From assembly GCA_002305925.1 (NCBI GenBank), contig DBRL01000010.1:1-64000 (forward strand): a stretch of DNA of 64,000 nucleotides. The letters are read 5' to 3'. A program made the position numbers and the translations under genes. Under the pieces are notes generated by a model. It was not told the DNA's origin. It made no database searches and saw only the letters and a program-made list of their open reading frames with translations. The DNA is from Candidatus Peregrinibacteria bacterium UBA1369 (lineage in GTDB: Bacteria > Patescibacteriota > Gracilibacteria > UBA1369). This document shows positions 8,769 to 16,315 of this stretch, piece after piece (position 1 is the first letter of the stretch; the number at the start of each line of letters is the position of its first letter).

Positions 8769-9515
8769 TTAATGTTCCTCCTCATGCATGGTGTTGAGGG
8801 AAGTAAAGGTGAGGAAGAGCGTGGCAAAGACGAAGGCCTGGATCAGGCCGACGATCACTTCCAGCATCATGAATGGCAGCGGTACCAGTGGACTGACCAG
8901 AATAAAGGCGATCAGCAGGACGATTTCGCCGCCGAAAATGTTGCCGAAAAGACGCAGGGCCAGGGCGGTGGGACGGACAATTTCCGAAACGATGTGCAGC
9001 AGGCCGGTGAAAAAGTCGATAACGCCCATCGGGCCTTTTGTGATAATGGCTTTGATGTTGATAAAATGCCCCAGATAGCCGAGTATGCCGTGTGCTTTGA
9101 AGCCCTGGTATTCGAAATAGAGAAAGGCGGCGATGGCCAGGCCGGCCGTGGAATTGAGGTCGCTGGTTGGTGCGCGGAGAAATTTGGCCTCTTCGACAAT
9201 CGGTCCCATGAACAGTCCCAGCCAGTTGGAGCAGAGGATGATTAGAAAGAAACTGATGAAGGGCACAAAGTGTTTTTTTGCGCTGGGTCCACCGACGTTC
9301 TCCATGAAGTTATATAGTCCTCCCAGTGACCATTCGACAAAATTCATAAAGAAGCCAGCTGGTCGAAATTTCAGGTTGAGGCGGACAAAAGCGGCCAATC
9401 CGGTCAGAATGGCCATGACGATCCACATGGTGATAATGCTGTTGGTGACCGGTATTCCGCCGACCGAAAAGACGGTGTTGGGGGCAAGCGCGATATGCAG
9501 TTCCGATAGTGTCAT
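8769..9515 (-). CDS. atpB: ATP synthase Fo a subunit
   Basis: This 248-aa protein has five to six membrane helices. The essential arginine is R188 in TALALRLFGN, which faces the c-ring carboxylate during ion translocation. The conserved SNWLGLFMGP and GLIQAFVFATL segments are present. It is the first gene of the operon; no atpI homologue precedes it. The start is ATG at 9515, about 60 nt below the operon promoter. Confidence 0.97.
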   Translation of the reverse strand: MTLSELHIALAPNTVFSVGGIPVTNSIITMWIVMAILTGLAAFVRLNLKFRPAGFFMNFVEWSLGGLYNFMENVGGPSAKKHFVPFISFFLIILCSNWLGLFMGPIVEEAKFLRAPTSDLNSTAGLAIAAFLYFEYQGFKAHGILGYLGHFINIKAIITKGPMGVIDFFTGLLHIVSEIVRPTALALRLFGNIFGGEIVLLIAFILVSPLVPLPFMMLEVIVGLIQAFVFATLFLTFTSLNTMHEEEH

Positions 9516-9576
9516 CCGTTCAATAAATCAAAAGAAGACTGGCAGAATTCAAATAAATTGAATCTAGCGCGCGCGC

Positions 9577-9605
9577 ATTTTAGGCAACAATTTTTCGAAA
9601 GTCAA
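9577..9605 (-). promoter_or_regulatory. Promoter of the ATP synthase operon
   Basis: On the minus strand TTGACT (5/6) and TAAAAT (5/6) are 17 nt apart. Between it and the atpB start lies an imperfect inverted repeat, ATTCAA-N5-TTGAAT (~9547-9563), a possible operator. No other strong promoter was seen inside the operon, so one transcript of about 6.7 kb is inferred. Confidence 0.65.
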
Positions 9606-9711
9606 TGCTCTAAGGAAATTTTTTAAAACGCTTTGAAAGCCTTGGCAATTGTAGTTTCGGAGGGATGGTTTATAGTGACGGGGAATTTTTATTATTTAAA
9701 GTAAAAACAGC

Positions 9712-10176
9712 ATGGCAATGTCACTTAACCGCGTACAGCTGATCGGCAATCTGACCAAGGATCCGGAGCTGCGCCAGATTCCCGGAGGGCAGACGGTGGC
9801 CTCTTTTTCCATCGCCACTAATTTCAGCTGGACTGATCAGAGCGGCCAGCGTCAGGAAAAGGCCGAGTATCACAATATCGTGGCCTGGCGGAAACTGGCC
9901 GATATCTGCGGACAATATCTGCGCAAGGGCAGCAAAATCTTTTTGGAGGGACGCATTCAGACCCGCGAATGGGAAGGTGAAGACGGCGTAAAGCGCTATC
10001 GCACCGAAATTGTGGCTGAAAACATGATCATGCTTGACCGCAAGGGGGATGTGGTGATGGGAGCCGAGCAGGGCTTTTCCGGCGGGATCAACAAAAAGGC
10101 CGTCGGGGATGATGTCGTTGTGCCGGCCGCCGCCATGAGCGCGGATGATGTGACCATTGATGATTTGCCGTTTTAG
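9712..10176 (+). CDS. ssb: Single-stranded DNA-binding protein
   Basis: This 154-aa protein has an OB fold (MSLNRVQLIGNLTKDPELR, NIVAWRKLADICGQYLRKGS, EGRIQTREWEGEDGVKRY) and a short linker. It ends in the acidic tip DDLPF that recruits replication and repair proteins. ATG at 9712 and at 9718 are both possible. It is monocistronic, divergent from the ATP synthase operon and followed by a perfect hairpin. Confidence 0.96.
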   Translation: MAMSLNRVQLIGNLTKDPELRQIPGGQTVASFSIATNFSWTDQSGQRQEKAEYHNIVAWRKLADICGQYLRKGSKIFLEGRIQTREWEGEDGVKRYRTEIVAENMIMLDRKGDVVMGAEQGFSGGINKKAVGDDVVVPAAAMSADDVTIDDLPF

Positions 10177-10202
10177 GCAGTTTTGATGGACTACTCTATA
10201 GT

Positions 10203-10234
10203 ACGCAAAAAATGAGCTTTGCCATTTTTTGCGT
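10203..10234. repeat. Perfect 12-bp hairpin after ssb
   Basis: ACGCAAAAAATG and CATTTTTTGCGT flank an 8-nt loop. It sits 27 nt after the ssb stop. There is no following T tract on either strand, so it may stabilise mRNA 3' ends or act as a weak bidirectional terminator. Confidence 0.5.
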
Positions 10235-10266
10235 GAATGAAAATGTCTTCTCAGACTTATTATTAA

Positions 10267-10297
10267 GCACCAAATTCAAGCTTCGCGAATTTGGTGC
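10267..10297. repeat. Perfect 11-bp hairpin downstream of the structured RNA
   Basis: GCACCAAATTC and GAATTTGGTGC flank a 9-nt loop. It lies between the ssb hairpin and the terminator of the minus-strand RNA, making three hairpins in 130 nt between converging transcripts. Confidence 0.5.
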
Positions 10298-10298
10298 A

Positions 10299-10333
10299 GA
10301 GAAAAAGCCCGGCCAATATAATAGCCGGGCTTT
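10299..10333 (-). terminator. Intrinsic terminator of the minus-strand RNA
   Basis: AAAGCCCGGC and GCCGGGCTTT form a 10-bp stem (10304-10333). On the minus strand the stem runs into a T5 tract (complement of 10302-10306), partly inside the stem. It gives the structured RNA a defined 3' end. Confidence 0.7.
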
Positions 10334-10706
10334 CTAGGCGTTCCTGGATATCTCCCATCCGCACATTATAAGGTGCAGATTTGAATCTGGGGAGCCAATT
10401 CCGGTGAGCGCCCTGGCCCGAACTGCGGCAAACTGATGTTCCGGCCACCTCTCTACTGTCCTTTGGTGTCTTGTTTAACGACGAGGTTCACCATCGTCCT
10501 TTTTTATTTTTGTTTGGTTTGTGTCGTCTCCCTTGACGGGGGACAACTTTTTGTCTGGTTTTATTTTTAATTTTGACCATACAACGGGCGCCTGCCGTGC
10601 GCCGCATCGAAAAGTAGAGAGCAGCAATGGCTCACGCCGGTGAATGCTGGGCCGCTTCTGTTCGCTACTTTTCCCGATGACTAATTTTCAAGGTGCTTTT
10701 ACAAAT
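10304..10706 (-). ncRNA. Unidentified structured RNA, about 400 nt
   Basis: A near-consensus promoter (10713-10741) and an intrinsic terminator bracket 400 nt with no credible ORF. On the minus strand it folds into many stems. A 9-bp GAAAAGTAG/CTACTTTTC stem encloses a branched hairpin near the 5' end (~10611-10676). A GACGA/TCGTC hairpin lies near 10480-10500. GGCC-GAAC pairs with GTTC-GGCC (~10413-10446) inside an outer GGTG/CACC pairing. Several small hairpins lie near the 3' end. Size and expression signals suit a housekeeping RNA such as tmRNA, RNase P RNA or large SRP RNA, but I could not find the universal motifs of any of these. The identity is open. Confidence 0.6.
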
Positions 10707-10712
10707 CCACAA

Positions 10713-10741
10713 ATTATATCATTTTTTGCTATGGCAATCAA
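10713..10741 (-). promoter_or_regulatory. Near-consensus promoter of the structured RNA
   Basis: On the minus strand TTGATT, a 17-nt spacer, then a perfect TATAAT. It is among the best promoters in the window. The transcript is predicted to start near 10706. Confidence 0.75.
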
Positions 10742-10823
10742 TGCAGGGCCGCGTTATCCTGTCTGTGGATTTTTCCAGCTGTGAAAGAACTGAAATCTTA
10801 ATATTATAAACTAACTAGTGAAA

Positions 10824-11453
10824 ATGTCAACACTTGGAAGAAGAGGTCTGTTGGTATTGATTTCGGGGCCGTCCGGAGTGGGCAAAGGGACGATTATTGA
10901 ATTGATACGTCAGCGAATTACCGAAGCCGTTTTTTTACTATCGGAAACCACGCGCAAGAAGCGCAAAGGTGAAAAAGACGGTGTGCAATATCATTTCGTT
11001 ACTGAACAGGAGTTTAAAAAAGGTGTGCAGGACGGGCTTTTTCTGGAGTGGGCGGTGGTGCATGGGACGGAGTACTATGGAGTGCTGCGTGAATCGGTGC
11101 AGCAAAACCTGGATGCCAACAGGCTGATTATCAGGGAGGTAGACGTCCAGGGTGCGCAAAGCATCAAGCAGATTTTACCACGGGAGCAGTTGCTGACGAT
11201 TTTTTTGGCTCCCGAGAATGAGTCTGTGTTGCTGTCCCGTATTGCCGGACGGGAGCCGATGACCGAGGAGGAATTGGCGCGGCGAATGGAGAGCATGCAA
11301 AGAGAGATGGCCGAGGCCGCCAATTATGATTATAAAATTATTAATTACGAGGGGCAGATCGAGCGCTGCTATCTGGAGGTGGAGGGAATTATCCGTAGTG
11401 CGGCAGAACGTCGGGGGATTATACTTACCGGTGGCGGCGGGGCTTTGGTTTAG
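10824..11453 (+). CDS. gmk: Guanylate kinase
   Basis: This 209-aa enzyme phosphorylates GMP to GDP with ATP. It has the P-loop GPSGVGKGT at residues 15-23, the GMP-binding region SETTRKKRKGEKDGVQYHF, and the lid-region GREPMTEEELARRM. I chose ATG 10824; a GTG at 10818 in frame is an alternative. A TATTAT element at 10803 leaves almost no 5' leader, so the mRNA may be leaderless or nearly so. It is divergent from the structured RNA. Confidence 0.95.
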   Translation: MSTLGRRGLLVLISGPSGVGKGTIIELIRQRITEAVFLLSETTRKKRKGEKDGVQYHFVTEQEFKKGVQDGLFLEWAVVHGTEYYGVLRESVQQNLDANRLIIREVDVQGAQSIKQILPREQLLTIFLAPENESVLLSRIAGREPMTEEELARRMESMQREMAEAANYDYKIINYEGQIERCYLEVEGIIRSAAERRGIILTGGGGALV

Positions 11454-11557
11454 ACATTGCCTGCTTTTTTGAGTACAGTAAAAATGATTTTGCAATTTGT
11501 TGGCTTTGGTGTAATTTAGGCGAGCCAAAAAGTGACGCTGTTTTGCGTCAGGCATGC

Positions 11558-11631
11558 TGGGGATTCGCCAAGTGGTAAGGCATCGCCCTCTGGAGGCGAC
11601 ATCGGGGGTTCGAATCCCTCATCCCCAGCCA
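11558..11631 (+). tRNA. tRNA-Gln(CTG)
   Basis: This 74-nt tRNA has acceptor stem TGGGGAT/ATCCCCA, discriminator G and encoded CCA. The anticodon loop C-T-CTG-G-A on the TCGCC/GGCGA stem reads CAG (Gln). The T arm is GGGGGTTCGAATCCC. Upstream TTGCAA-N16-TAATTT may be its promoter. The 3' end is repeated 277 nt downstream, see the repeat entries. Confidence 0.95.
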
Positions 11632-11890
11632 AATTTGTTTCATGCAGCGCGCTACTGTGTCAACTTCCTTCCTCGCTCACACGCCTATGAGTATAGGCTT
11701 TGTTCGTCTCGTCAGTTGTTTCCTTGTAGCGCTTGCATTAAACAAATTTGGTTCCTGGAATAGGGAGGATGAGAACCCTGCTTCACAGAAGCAGAGGGTT
11801 CGGCGGTCGCAGCGAGCGAATCGAATGGAGAGGCGGAGCCTCGCCATTGGTGAGCGAGCAAGAACGCCCTTGCGAGCGAAGCGAGCAAAT
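11614..11890 (+). repeat. tRNA-tail/hairpin repeat unit 1
   Basis: The unit starts inside the tRNA-Gln 3' end (ATCCCTCATCCCCAGCC) and continues into a 123-nt hairpin (11629-11751). That hairpin's stem pairs CCAAATTTGTTT with AAACAAATTTGG and continues for about 25 bp, with a GCCTAT/ATAGGC apical hairpin. It then carries the 46-nt shared repeat (11771-11816) and a GC-rich stretch with small palindromes. ORFs across it are translations of repeats and are not called. Confidence 0.75.
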
Positions 11891-12117
11891 ATCCCTCATC
11901 CCCAGCCAAATTTCAAAAATGTGCCTGTTGCATCGTTGGCTGCGAATAAATTCTCGTCGCCGTATTCGCATACTGTCTTCTCGAATTTTTCTTGCCGCCT
12001 TGCAACAGCTGCATTTTTGAAATTTGGTTTGTAATAGGGGGAGAACCCTGCTTCACAGAAGCAGAGGGTTCGGCGGTCGCAGCGAGAACGCAAAATCGCG
12101 CAGCTTGATTTTGCGAT
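11891..12117 (+). repeat. tRNA-tail/hairpin repeat unit 2
   Basis: It begins with an exact 23-nt copy (11891-11913) of the tRNA-Gln tail plus AAATTT. The 122-nt hairpin (11906-12027) pairs CCAAATTTCAAAAATG with CATTTTTGAAATTTGG and continues with a TGTTGCA/TGCAACA block. It has a GCGAATA/TATTCGC apical hairpin. The 46-nt shared repeat follows at 12041-12086. The unit ends in a CGCAAAATC/GATTTTGCG hairpin (12089-12115) next to the stop of the minus-strand membrane protein gene. Confidence 0.75.
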
Positions 12118-12342
12118 TTAGTCCCTGCTGAACAGCTTGGCCCATTTCAGTTTGGCGATGGCGAAGAGGTAGATGATTTCCAGCAGTCCCACCGTGTTGA
12201 CGACCAGCAGGATGACAAACCACCAGGGCTGTCTGCGTCTGGCCGAGTGCCAGAGGGCGAGGCCTTTCCAGAAGAGGCTCCAGAGAATCAGCAGCGGCAG
12301 AAAAGGAGCGATTGAATTGATCCAAAGTGGTAGTTCGTTCAT
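12118..12342 (-). CDS. DUF5652-like small membrane protein
   Basis: This 74-aa protein has two hydrophobic segments (residues ~10-30 and ~42-64) joined by a basic loop, HSARRRQPWW. The order 'WKGLALW...A+RR...WF+ILLVVNT+GLLEIIYLF' fits the DUF5652 group of short membrane proteins common in CPR genomes; its role is unknown. Its stop codon abuts the hairpin that closes repeat unit 2. Confidence 0.7.
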   Translation of the reverse strand: MNELPLWINSIAPFLPLLILWSLFWKGLALWHSARRRQPWWFVILLVVNTVGLLEIIYLFAIAKLKWAKLFSRD

Positions 12343-12427
12343 GTTTTTGGGGTTAATGACCTGGTTTAATTATTAACAGATCAGGAAAAACTTTCCAGGC
12401 CAAAGTTGTTGTGGGTGGTCGGGATAG

Positions 12428-13081
12428 CTATTTTTGTTCTCTGGCGTCCAATGTCTCCGCGGCGAGGGGAAGCTGCTTTGGCGTACGGCGGAGGAGACGG
12501 CGCCAGAACGCGGCAAGTCGTGAGGGGGACTGTTCCTTCCTTTTGACCAGCGGGTAATTGCCTTCGTTGAGACCTCTGATGTCTTCCACGGAGAAGAAGG
12601 CGCAGGGGTTGAATTCCTTGATGATTTTGATCACTTCGGGTAGTTCTTTTCTCCTGCTGACGATAAAGAGAATGTTTTCACGGCCATCGATGTCCCGGCC
12701 GCCGATTTTGGTGAAGCCGTAATTGTGTGCGCGCAGCGATCTCTGCAGTTTGGTGGTGTTTTTTCTGGTGATCACCTGTACCATTACTACTCCCAGGGCC
12801 AGTCGGTTTTCGATGGCCATGCCCAGAAATATTCCCACGGCGAAGCCGCCGGCATAGGCGATGTAGCAGAGCGCATTTTCGAGATTTTGAATCACCTGGC
12901 TGATGATCAGTATCCAGAGCAGGGCTTCAAAAAAGCCCAGAATAGGAGCGATGAGGCGGTTACTGCGCGAGACGAACATGATTCTGAGAGTGCCCAGGGT
13001 CTCGGTGAGAATCCTGGCTATGAAGATGGAAAGTGGCAGGATCAGCCACTGATAAAGGTTTTGGTCAAAGATTTCCGTCAT
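12428..13081 (-). CDS. UPF0316/DUF2179 family membrane protein
   Basis: This 217-aa protein has three membrane helices (residues ~12-105) with ARILTETLGTLRIMFVSR, then a soluble domain resembling DUF2179 (VMVQVITRKNTTKLQRSLRAH...GRDIDGRENILFIVSRR). A basic C-terminal tail of ~40 residues follows. This matches the UPF0316 layout (DUF5698 plus DUF2179). The function is unknown; the soluble domain is thought to bind a ligand in related proteins. Confidence 0.8.
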   Translation of the reverse strand: MTEIFDQNLYQWLILPLSIFIARILTETLGTLRIMFVSRSNRLIAPILGFFEALLWILIISQVIQNLENALCYIAYAGGFAVGIFLGMAIENRLALGVVMVQVITRKNTTKLQRSLRAHNYGFTKIGGRDIDGRENILFIVSRRKELPEVIKIIKEFNPCAFFSVEDIRGLNEGNYPLVKRKEQSPSRLAAFWRRLLRRTPKQLPLAAETLDAREQK

Positions 13082-13201
13082 TTGATCTGTTTTTTGTTTT
13101 GGTTGATCTACTCTAAATATATTATAAACTAAATCGAGAAATAGTCAATTAACGCGGATTTCGCTTGAGTCGGATAAAAAAAATAGGTAAAAGAAAGGGG
13201 C

Positions 13202-13278
13202 GTACCCGTAGCTCAGCTGGATAGAGCGCAGCCCTCCGGAGGCTGAGGTCGCGCGTTCGAACCGCGCCGGGTACACCA
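13202..13278 (+). tRNA. tRNA-Arg(CCG)
   Basis: This 77-nt tRNA has acceptor stem GTACCCG/CGGGTAC, discriminator A and encoded CCA (13276-13278). The anticodon loop C-T-CCG-G-A on the CAGCC/GGCTG stem reads CGG (Arg). A TTGAGT-N17-TAAAAG pair just upstream (from ~13166) is a plausible promoter. Confidence 0.95.
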
Positions 13279-13332
13279 TTTAAGCAGTGTTTGTACGAAA
13301 AGCCTTCTTCTGTGTCGTAGTTGGGTCGTTAC

Positions 13333-13361
13333 TTGATTTTGCGCTTTTGGCCGGGTATGAT
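13333..13361 (+). promoter_or_regulatory. Promoter of cdd
   Basis: TTGATT, a 17-nt spacer and TATGAT. It lies inside the longest possible reading frame of cdd, which supports the downstream ATG at 13389 as the true start. Confidence 0.6.
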
Positions 13362-13388
13362 GCGGCCTTATTTGTTTTATGCAAAAAC

Positions 13389-13874
13389 ATGTCGGAGAAA
13401 AAAGCCCTGGTTTTGCCTTATGAATTGCTCGAACCAGCTGAGCTGGACTTGCGGGAGAAAAGTCTGCTTGCCGAGGCGGCCCAGGCTAGAAGACACTCCT
13501 ATGCTCCCTATACCAAATTTCGCGTGGGGGCGGCCATACGGACCAGGGATGGGGCCGTGGTCAGCGGCTGGAATGTCGAGGATATAGTTCAGTCAGGTTT
13601 GCATGCAGAAAACAGCGCACTGGGTAGATTGACCGTGGAGAATCGTGCTGCCGGGCTGGAGATGATTGCCGTGGTTGGCGGACCGGAGGACAAACTCTCG
13701 GAGGAAATTGTGACGCCCTGCGGACATTGCCGGCAGAGACTGCTCGAGGTGTTGCGGCCGGACGACGATCCGGTGATAGTCATGTCCGGTACAAGGGGGC
13801 GGGTGCTGCGGGCGGCTTTGCGTGATCTGCTTCCGTTTGCTTTTTATCCGGCAATATTGGCGCCGGAAAAATAG
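13389..13874 (+). CDS. cdd: Cytidine deaminase
   Basis: This 161-aa enzyme deaminates cytidine/deoxycytidine in pyrimidine salvage. The zinc site is H72 with catalytic E74 (LHAEN) and C111/C114 in PCGHCRQ. The substrate-binding segment YAPYTKFRVGAAI is also present. A longer frame opens at 13287, but the promoter lies inside it, so I start at ATG 13389. The first zinc ligand is His where most tetrameric enzymes have Cys. Confidence 0.92.
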   Translation: MSEKKALVLPYELLEPAELDLREKSLLAEAAQARRHSYAPYTKFRVGAAIRTRDGAVVSGWNVEDIVQSGLHAENSALGRLTVENRAAGLEMIAVVGGPEDKLSEEIVTPCGHCRQRLLEVLRPDDDPVIVMSGTRGRVLRAALRDLLPFAFYPAILAPEK

Positions 13875-13979
13875 TTTTTTTGCACCTTGGGGGTTGGAAA
13901 TTGGGGAAGTGTGAAAAGTTGGGCAAATCGCCCTGTTTCTGCTAAAATATTGAGATTATTCAATTAATCCCAAGCTTTT

Positions 13980-15620
13980 ATGTGGCAGAAGAATTTTTTG
14001 ATGGGCAAGCCGGTTACCATACTGATGACGGTGCTATTTGTAGCGCAGCCGGTTTTGGCGGCACCGCCGGCGACGCCCTATAACCTGGGTGAGACACTTG
14101 CTCCGGCCTGTGCGCCCGGCGATCCCAACTGTACCGTGACTCCGCCCCAGGCCCATCACGCCTATCTGGACGATTTGTCCGCCGTGGCGGCGGCCAGCGG
14201 TGATCTGCTGTATTTTGATGGTGCTGACTGGGTCAAGCTGGCCGCCGGAGCCGTGGGACAGGTGTTGCGCGTTGGCGCCGGGGGATTGCCCTCCTGGGGG
14301 GCCGCAGTTACTTCGATCTGGCAGCAGACGTCCAATGTCCTTTCGCCCGTGGATGCCGCTGTCTACAGGGCTAGAATTACCAATAACTCTGCCAGCACGT
14401 TGACCGGTTTTCAGGCCATCAACACCAATGATGTTCACAATTATGCCGGTGCGGTTTTTGAGGCCAAGGGCAGCGGAGCGGATTACACCAATAATCTTTA
14501 TTTCGGTAAATACAGTGACAATTACTATGTGCCCAGCTGGGCCGGAAACGGCGTGATGTCCACCGATCAGGACTTGGCCATCGTATCTGCAGGTTCCACC
14601 GATTTGACCAATCCCAATCCGGATCCGCAGATCATTTTTCAGGTCGGTGGTGGCTATACCGCTCCCGTGACCAGAATGACGCTCAATCCCAGCGGCCTGG
14701 CTTTCACCACGGGCGCGCGGGTCAGCAGGATTCTTGATGAGGATAATTTTACTTCCAACAGCGATACCGCCCTGGCCACCCAGCAGAGCATCAAGGCCTA
14801 TGTGGACGGCAGGGTCGGTACGTCGATTCAGGATGCCGATGCCGATACCTATGTGCGGGTGGAGAGTGCGCCGGATGAGGACATTGTGCGCATCGGCACC
14901 GCCGGCAGCCAGCGCCTGTATGTCGATGCGGCCGGCAAAGTGGCTATTGCCACCGACAATCCCTTGTCATCGGTCTTCACGGTGGGACCCGGTGCCCATG
15001 AGAGTGGAATGTTTTCCGTCTCAGGCGACAATATACACATGAACATCGCTAATTTCCGCGACAAAAACGGTGAAAGTATCTATCGTTCCCGCGGATCGGT
15101 GGCCGATGACAATTTGGAAGTGACCTTCGGAGATCACGAAGATGCGGCCGGGCAGCCCTATATCGGAGTTTTTGCCAATGGGGATTATTATAATTTTGGA
15201 CGCGGTGAAGTGCGTTTTTTGACCAATGTTCGTAGTCGTTACGTCGGTTTTATCGCTCCTTTCAGTGTGCTGGCCAGCGTGATCTGGACGCTGCCTGATG
15301 CCGATGGCAGCCTTGGCCAGGTTTTGACAACCAACGGTTCGGGAGTGCTTTCCTGGTCGGATAAAACGGCTCAATTTTGGAACAGGGTAGGGGGAGTGCT
15401 GCGCCCAGCCACCACCACCGACGGTCTCGCCGTGGGCACGGTTGGCGACGCTACCGCCACTTATGTTCAGCTGGACGCCGGGGGCTGGGCGCCGCCTGCC
15501 GGCGATTGCGATGATGATGCCGAGAGGGGACGGATGTTTGTCGATTATTCCGTCAACAACCGGCTCTATGTCTGCAATGGCGCGGTGCGGGGCTGGGATT
15601 ATATTGATTTACAGGATTAA
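13980..15620 (+). CDS. Secreted fibre-like surface protein
   Basis: This 546-aa protein has a signal peptide (residues ~1-28, ending ...QPVLA-APP). A module D-L-L-Y-F-D-G-A-D-W-V-K-L...G-Q-V-L-R follows, similar to repeats in phage tail-fibre-like and CPR surface proteins. A second related motif, GSLGQVLTTNGSGVLSWSD, lies near residue 440. No C-terminal anchor is visible. It ends 2 nt before the next secreted-protein gene, so they form an operon. The exact function is unknown; adhesion or surface decoration is inferred from the architecture. Confidence 0.7.
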   Translation: MWQKNFLMGKPVTILMTVLFVAQPVLAAPPATPYNLGETLAPACAPGDPNCTVTPPQAHHAYLDDLSAVAAASGDLLYFDGADWVKLAAGAVGQVLRVGAGGLPSWGAAVTSIWQQTSNVLSPVDAAVYRARITNNSASTLTGFQAINTNDVHNYAGAVFEAKGSGADYTNNLYFGKYSDNYYVPSWAGNGVMSTDQDLAIVSAGSTDLTNPNPDPQIIFQVGGGYTAPVTRMTLNPSGLAFTTGARVSRILDEDNFTSNSDTALATQQSIKAYVDGRVGTSIQDADADTYVRVESAPDEDIVRIGTAGSQRLYVDAAGKVAIATDNPLSSVFTVGPGAHESGMFSVSGDNIHMNIANFRDKNGESIYRSRGSVADDNLEVTFGDHEDAAGQPYIGVFANGDYYNFGRGEVRFLTNVRSRYVGFIAPFSVLASVIWTLPDADGSLGQVLTTNGSGVLSWSDKTAQFWNRVGGVLRPATTTDGLAVGTVGDATATYVQLDAGGWAPPAGDCDDDAERGRMFVDYSVNNRLYVCNGAVRGWDYIDLQD

Positions 15621-15622
15621 AA

Positions 15623-16315
15623 ATGACGCATTGTTTAAATGATCTGCTGTGGTTGAAGAATAGCCTGGTATCGGTCTGTCTGTTGGCCGTGACTGTAGTG
15701 TTGATCTGGCCCGGTGCCACTGTCCTGGCCTCCAGTACCGACGGGGTTATTGATCCGACAGACAAATATGCCTGGTCGGAGGATATTGGCTGGATTACTT
15801 TTGGCGAGCCCGGAGGCAATGTACATCTGACTGACGCTGCCATGACCGGCTCGGCCTGGAGTGCCAATCTAGGCTGGATTGTGCTGAATCCCGCCAGTGC
15901 CGGAGTGTTTAATGACGGTGAGGGCAATCTCACCGGGCAGGCCTGGGGAGAAAATACCGGCTGGATTGATTTTGCCGGGGTGACCGTGGACAGCCAGGGC
16001 TATTTTCACGGCTATGCCAACGGAACGGTGACCGGACAGATCAGTTTTAATTGTGCCAATTCCGCCAGCTGCGCGGCTTCGGACTTCAAGGTGCGTACCG
16101 ACTGGCGACCGCGCAGTGCCAGGCCGGCCTGCAACAATGCCCTCGATGACGACGGTGATGGGCTGCTTGATTACCCTGCTGATCCCGGTTGTTCCTCGAT
16201 TTGGGATACAGATGAGACTGATCTGGTTTCCGGAGGGCTGGGCGGAGGTGGTTATTGGACGGGGGGGATTCACCGGATCCTGGTGAAGTCGCGGAGGGGG
16301 ATACTGGAACCGTAG
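15623..16315 (+). CDS. Secreted 'AWxENxGWI'-repeat protein, N-terminal part
   Basis: This 230-aa protein has an N-terminal hydrophobic signal (residues ~15-38). Three to four repeats of the form A-W-S-E-D-I-G-W-I follow, then a calcium-loop-like NNALDDDGDGLLDYPADPGCSS. After a Gly-rich linker the frame runs into a G7 tract (16261-16267) and ends 16 codons later with unrelated residues. A -1 shift at the G7 tract would join it to the SLH protein at 16255. The natural product is probably one 425-aa SLH-anchored protein. Confidence 0.75.
   Translation: MTHCLNDLLWLKNSLVSVCLLAVTVVLIWPGATVLASSTDGVIDPTDKYAWSEDIGWITFGEPGGNVHLTDAAMTGSAWSANLGWIVLNPASAGVFNDGEGNLTGQAWGENTGWIDFAGVTVDSQGYFHGYANGTVTGQISFNCANSASCAASDFKVRTDWRPRSARPACNNALDDDGDGLLDYPADPGCSSIWDTDETDLVSGGLGGGGYWTGGIHRILVKSRRGILEP

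Noticed and set aside
10304..10706. tmRNA, RNase P RNA, SRP RNA or FMN riboswitch
   Set aside because: No GGTTCGA-type T arm with CCA or tag ORF ending in LAA, no P4 motif pair (GAGGAAAGTCC / ACAGAA), no SRP GGAAGCA loop. Ten bases at 10351-10360 (GGATGGGAGA on minus) resemble an FMN riboswitch segment, but the rest does not fit.
11554..12093. Several 60-130-aa ORFs in the repeat region
   Set aside because: They are translations of tRNA tails, hairpins and the 46-nt repeat in several frames, with no protein-like features.
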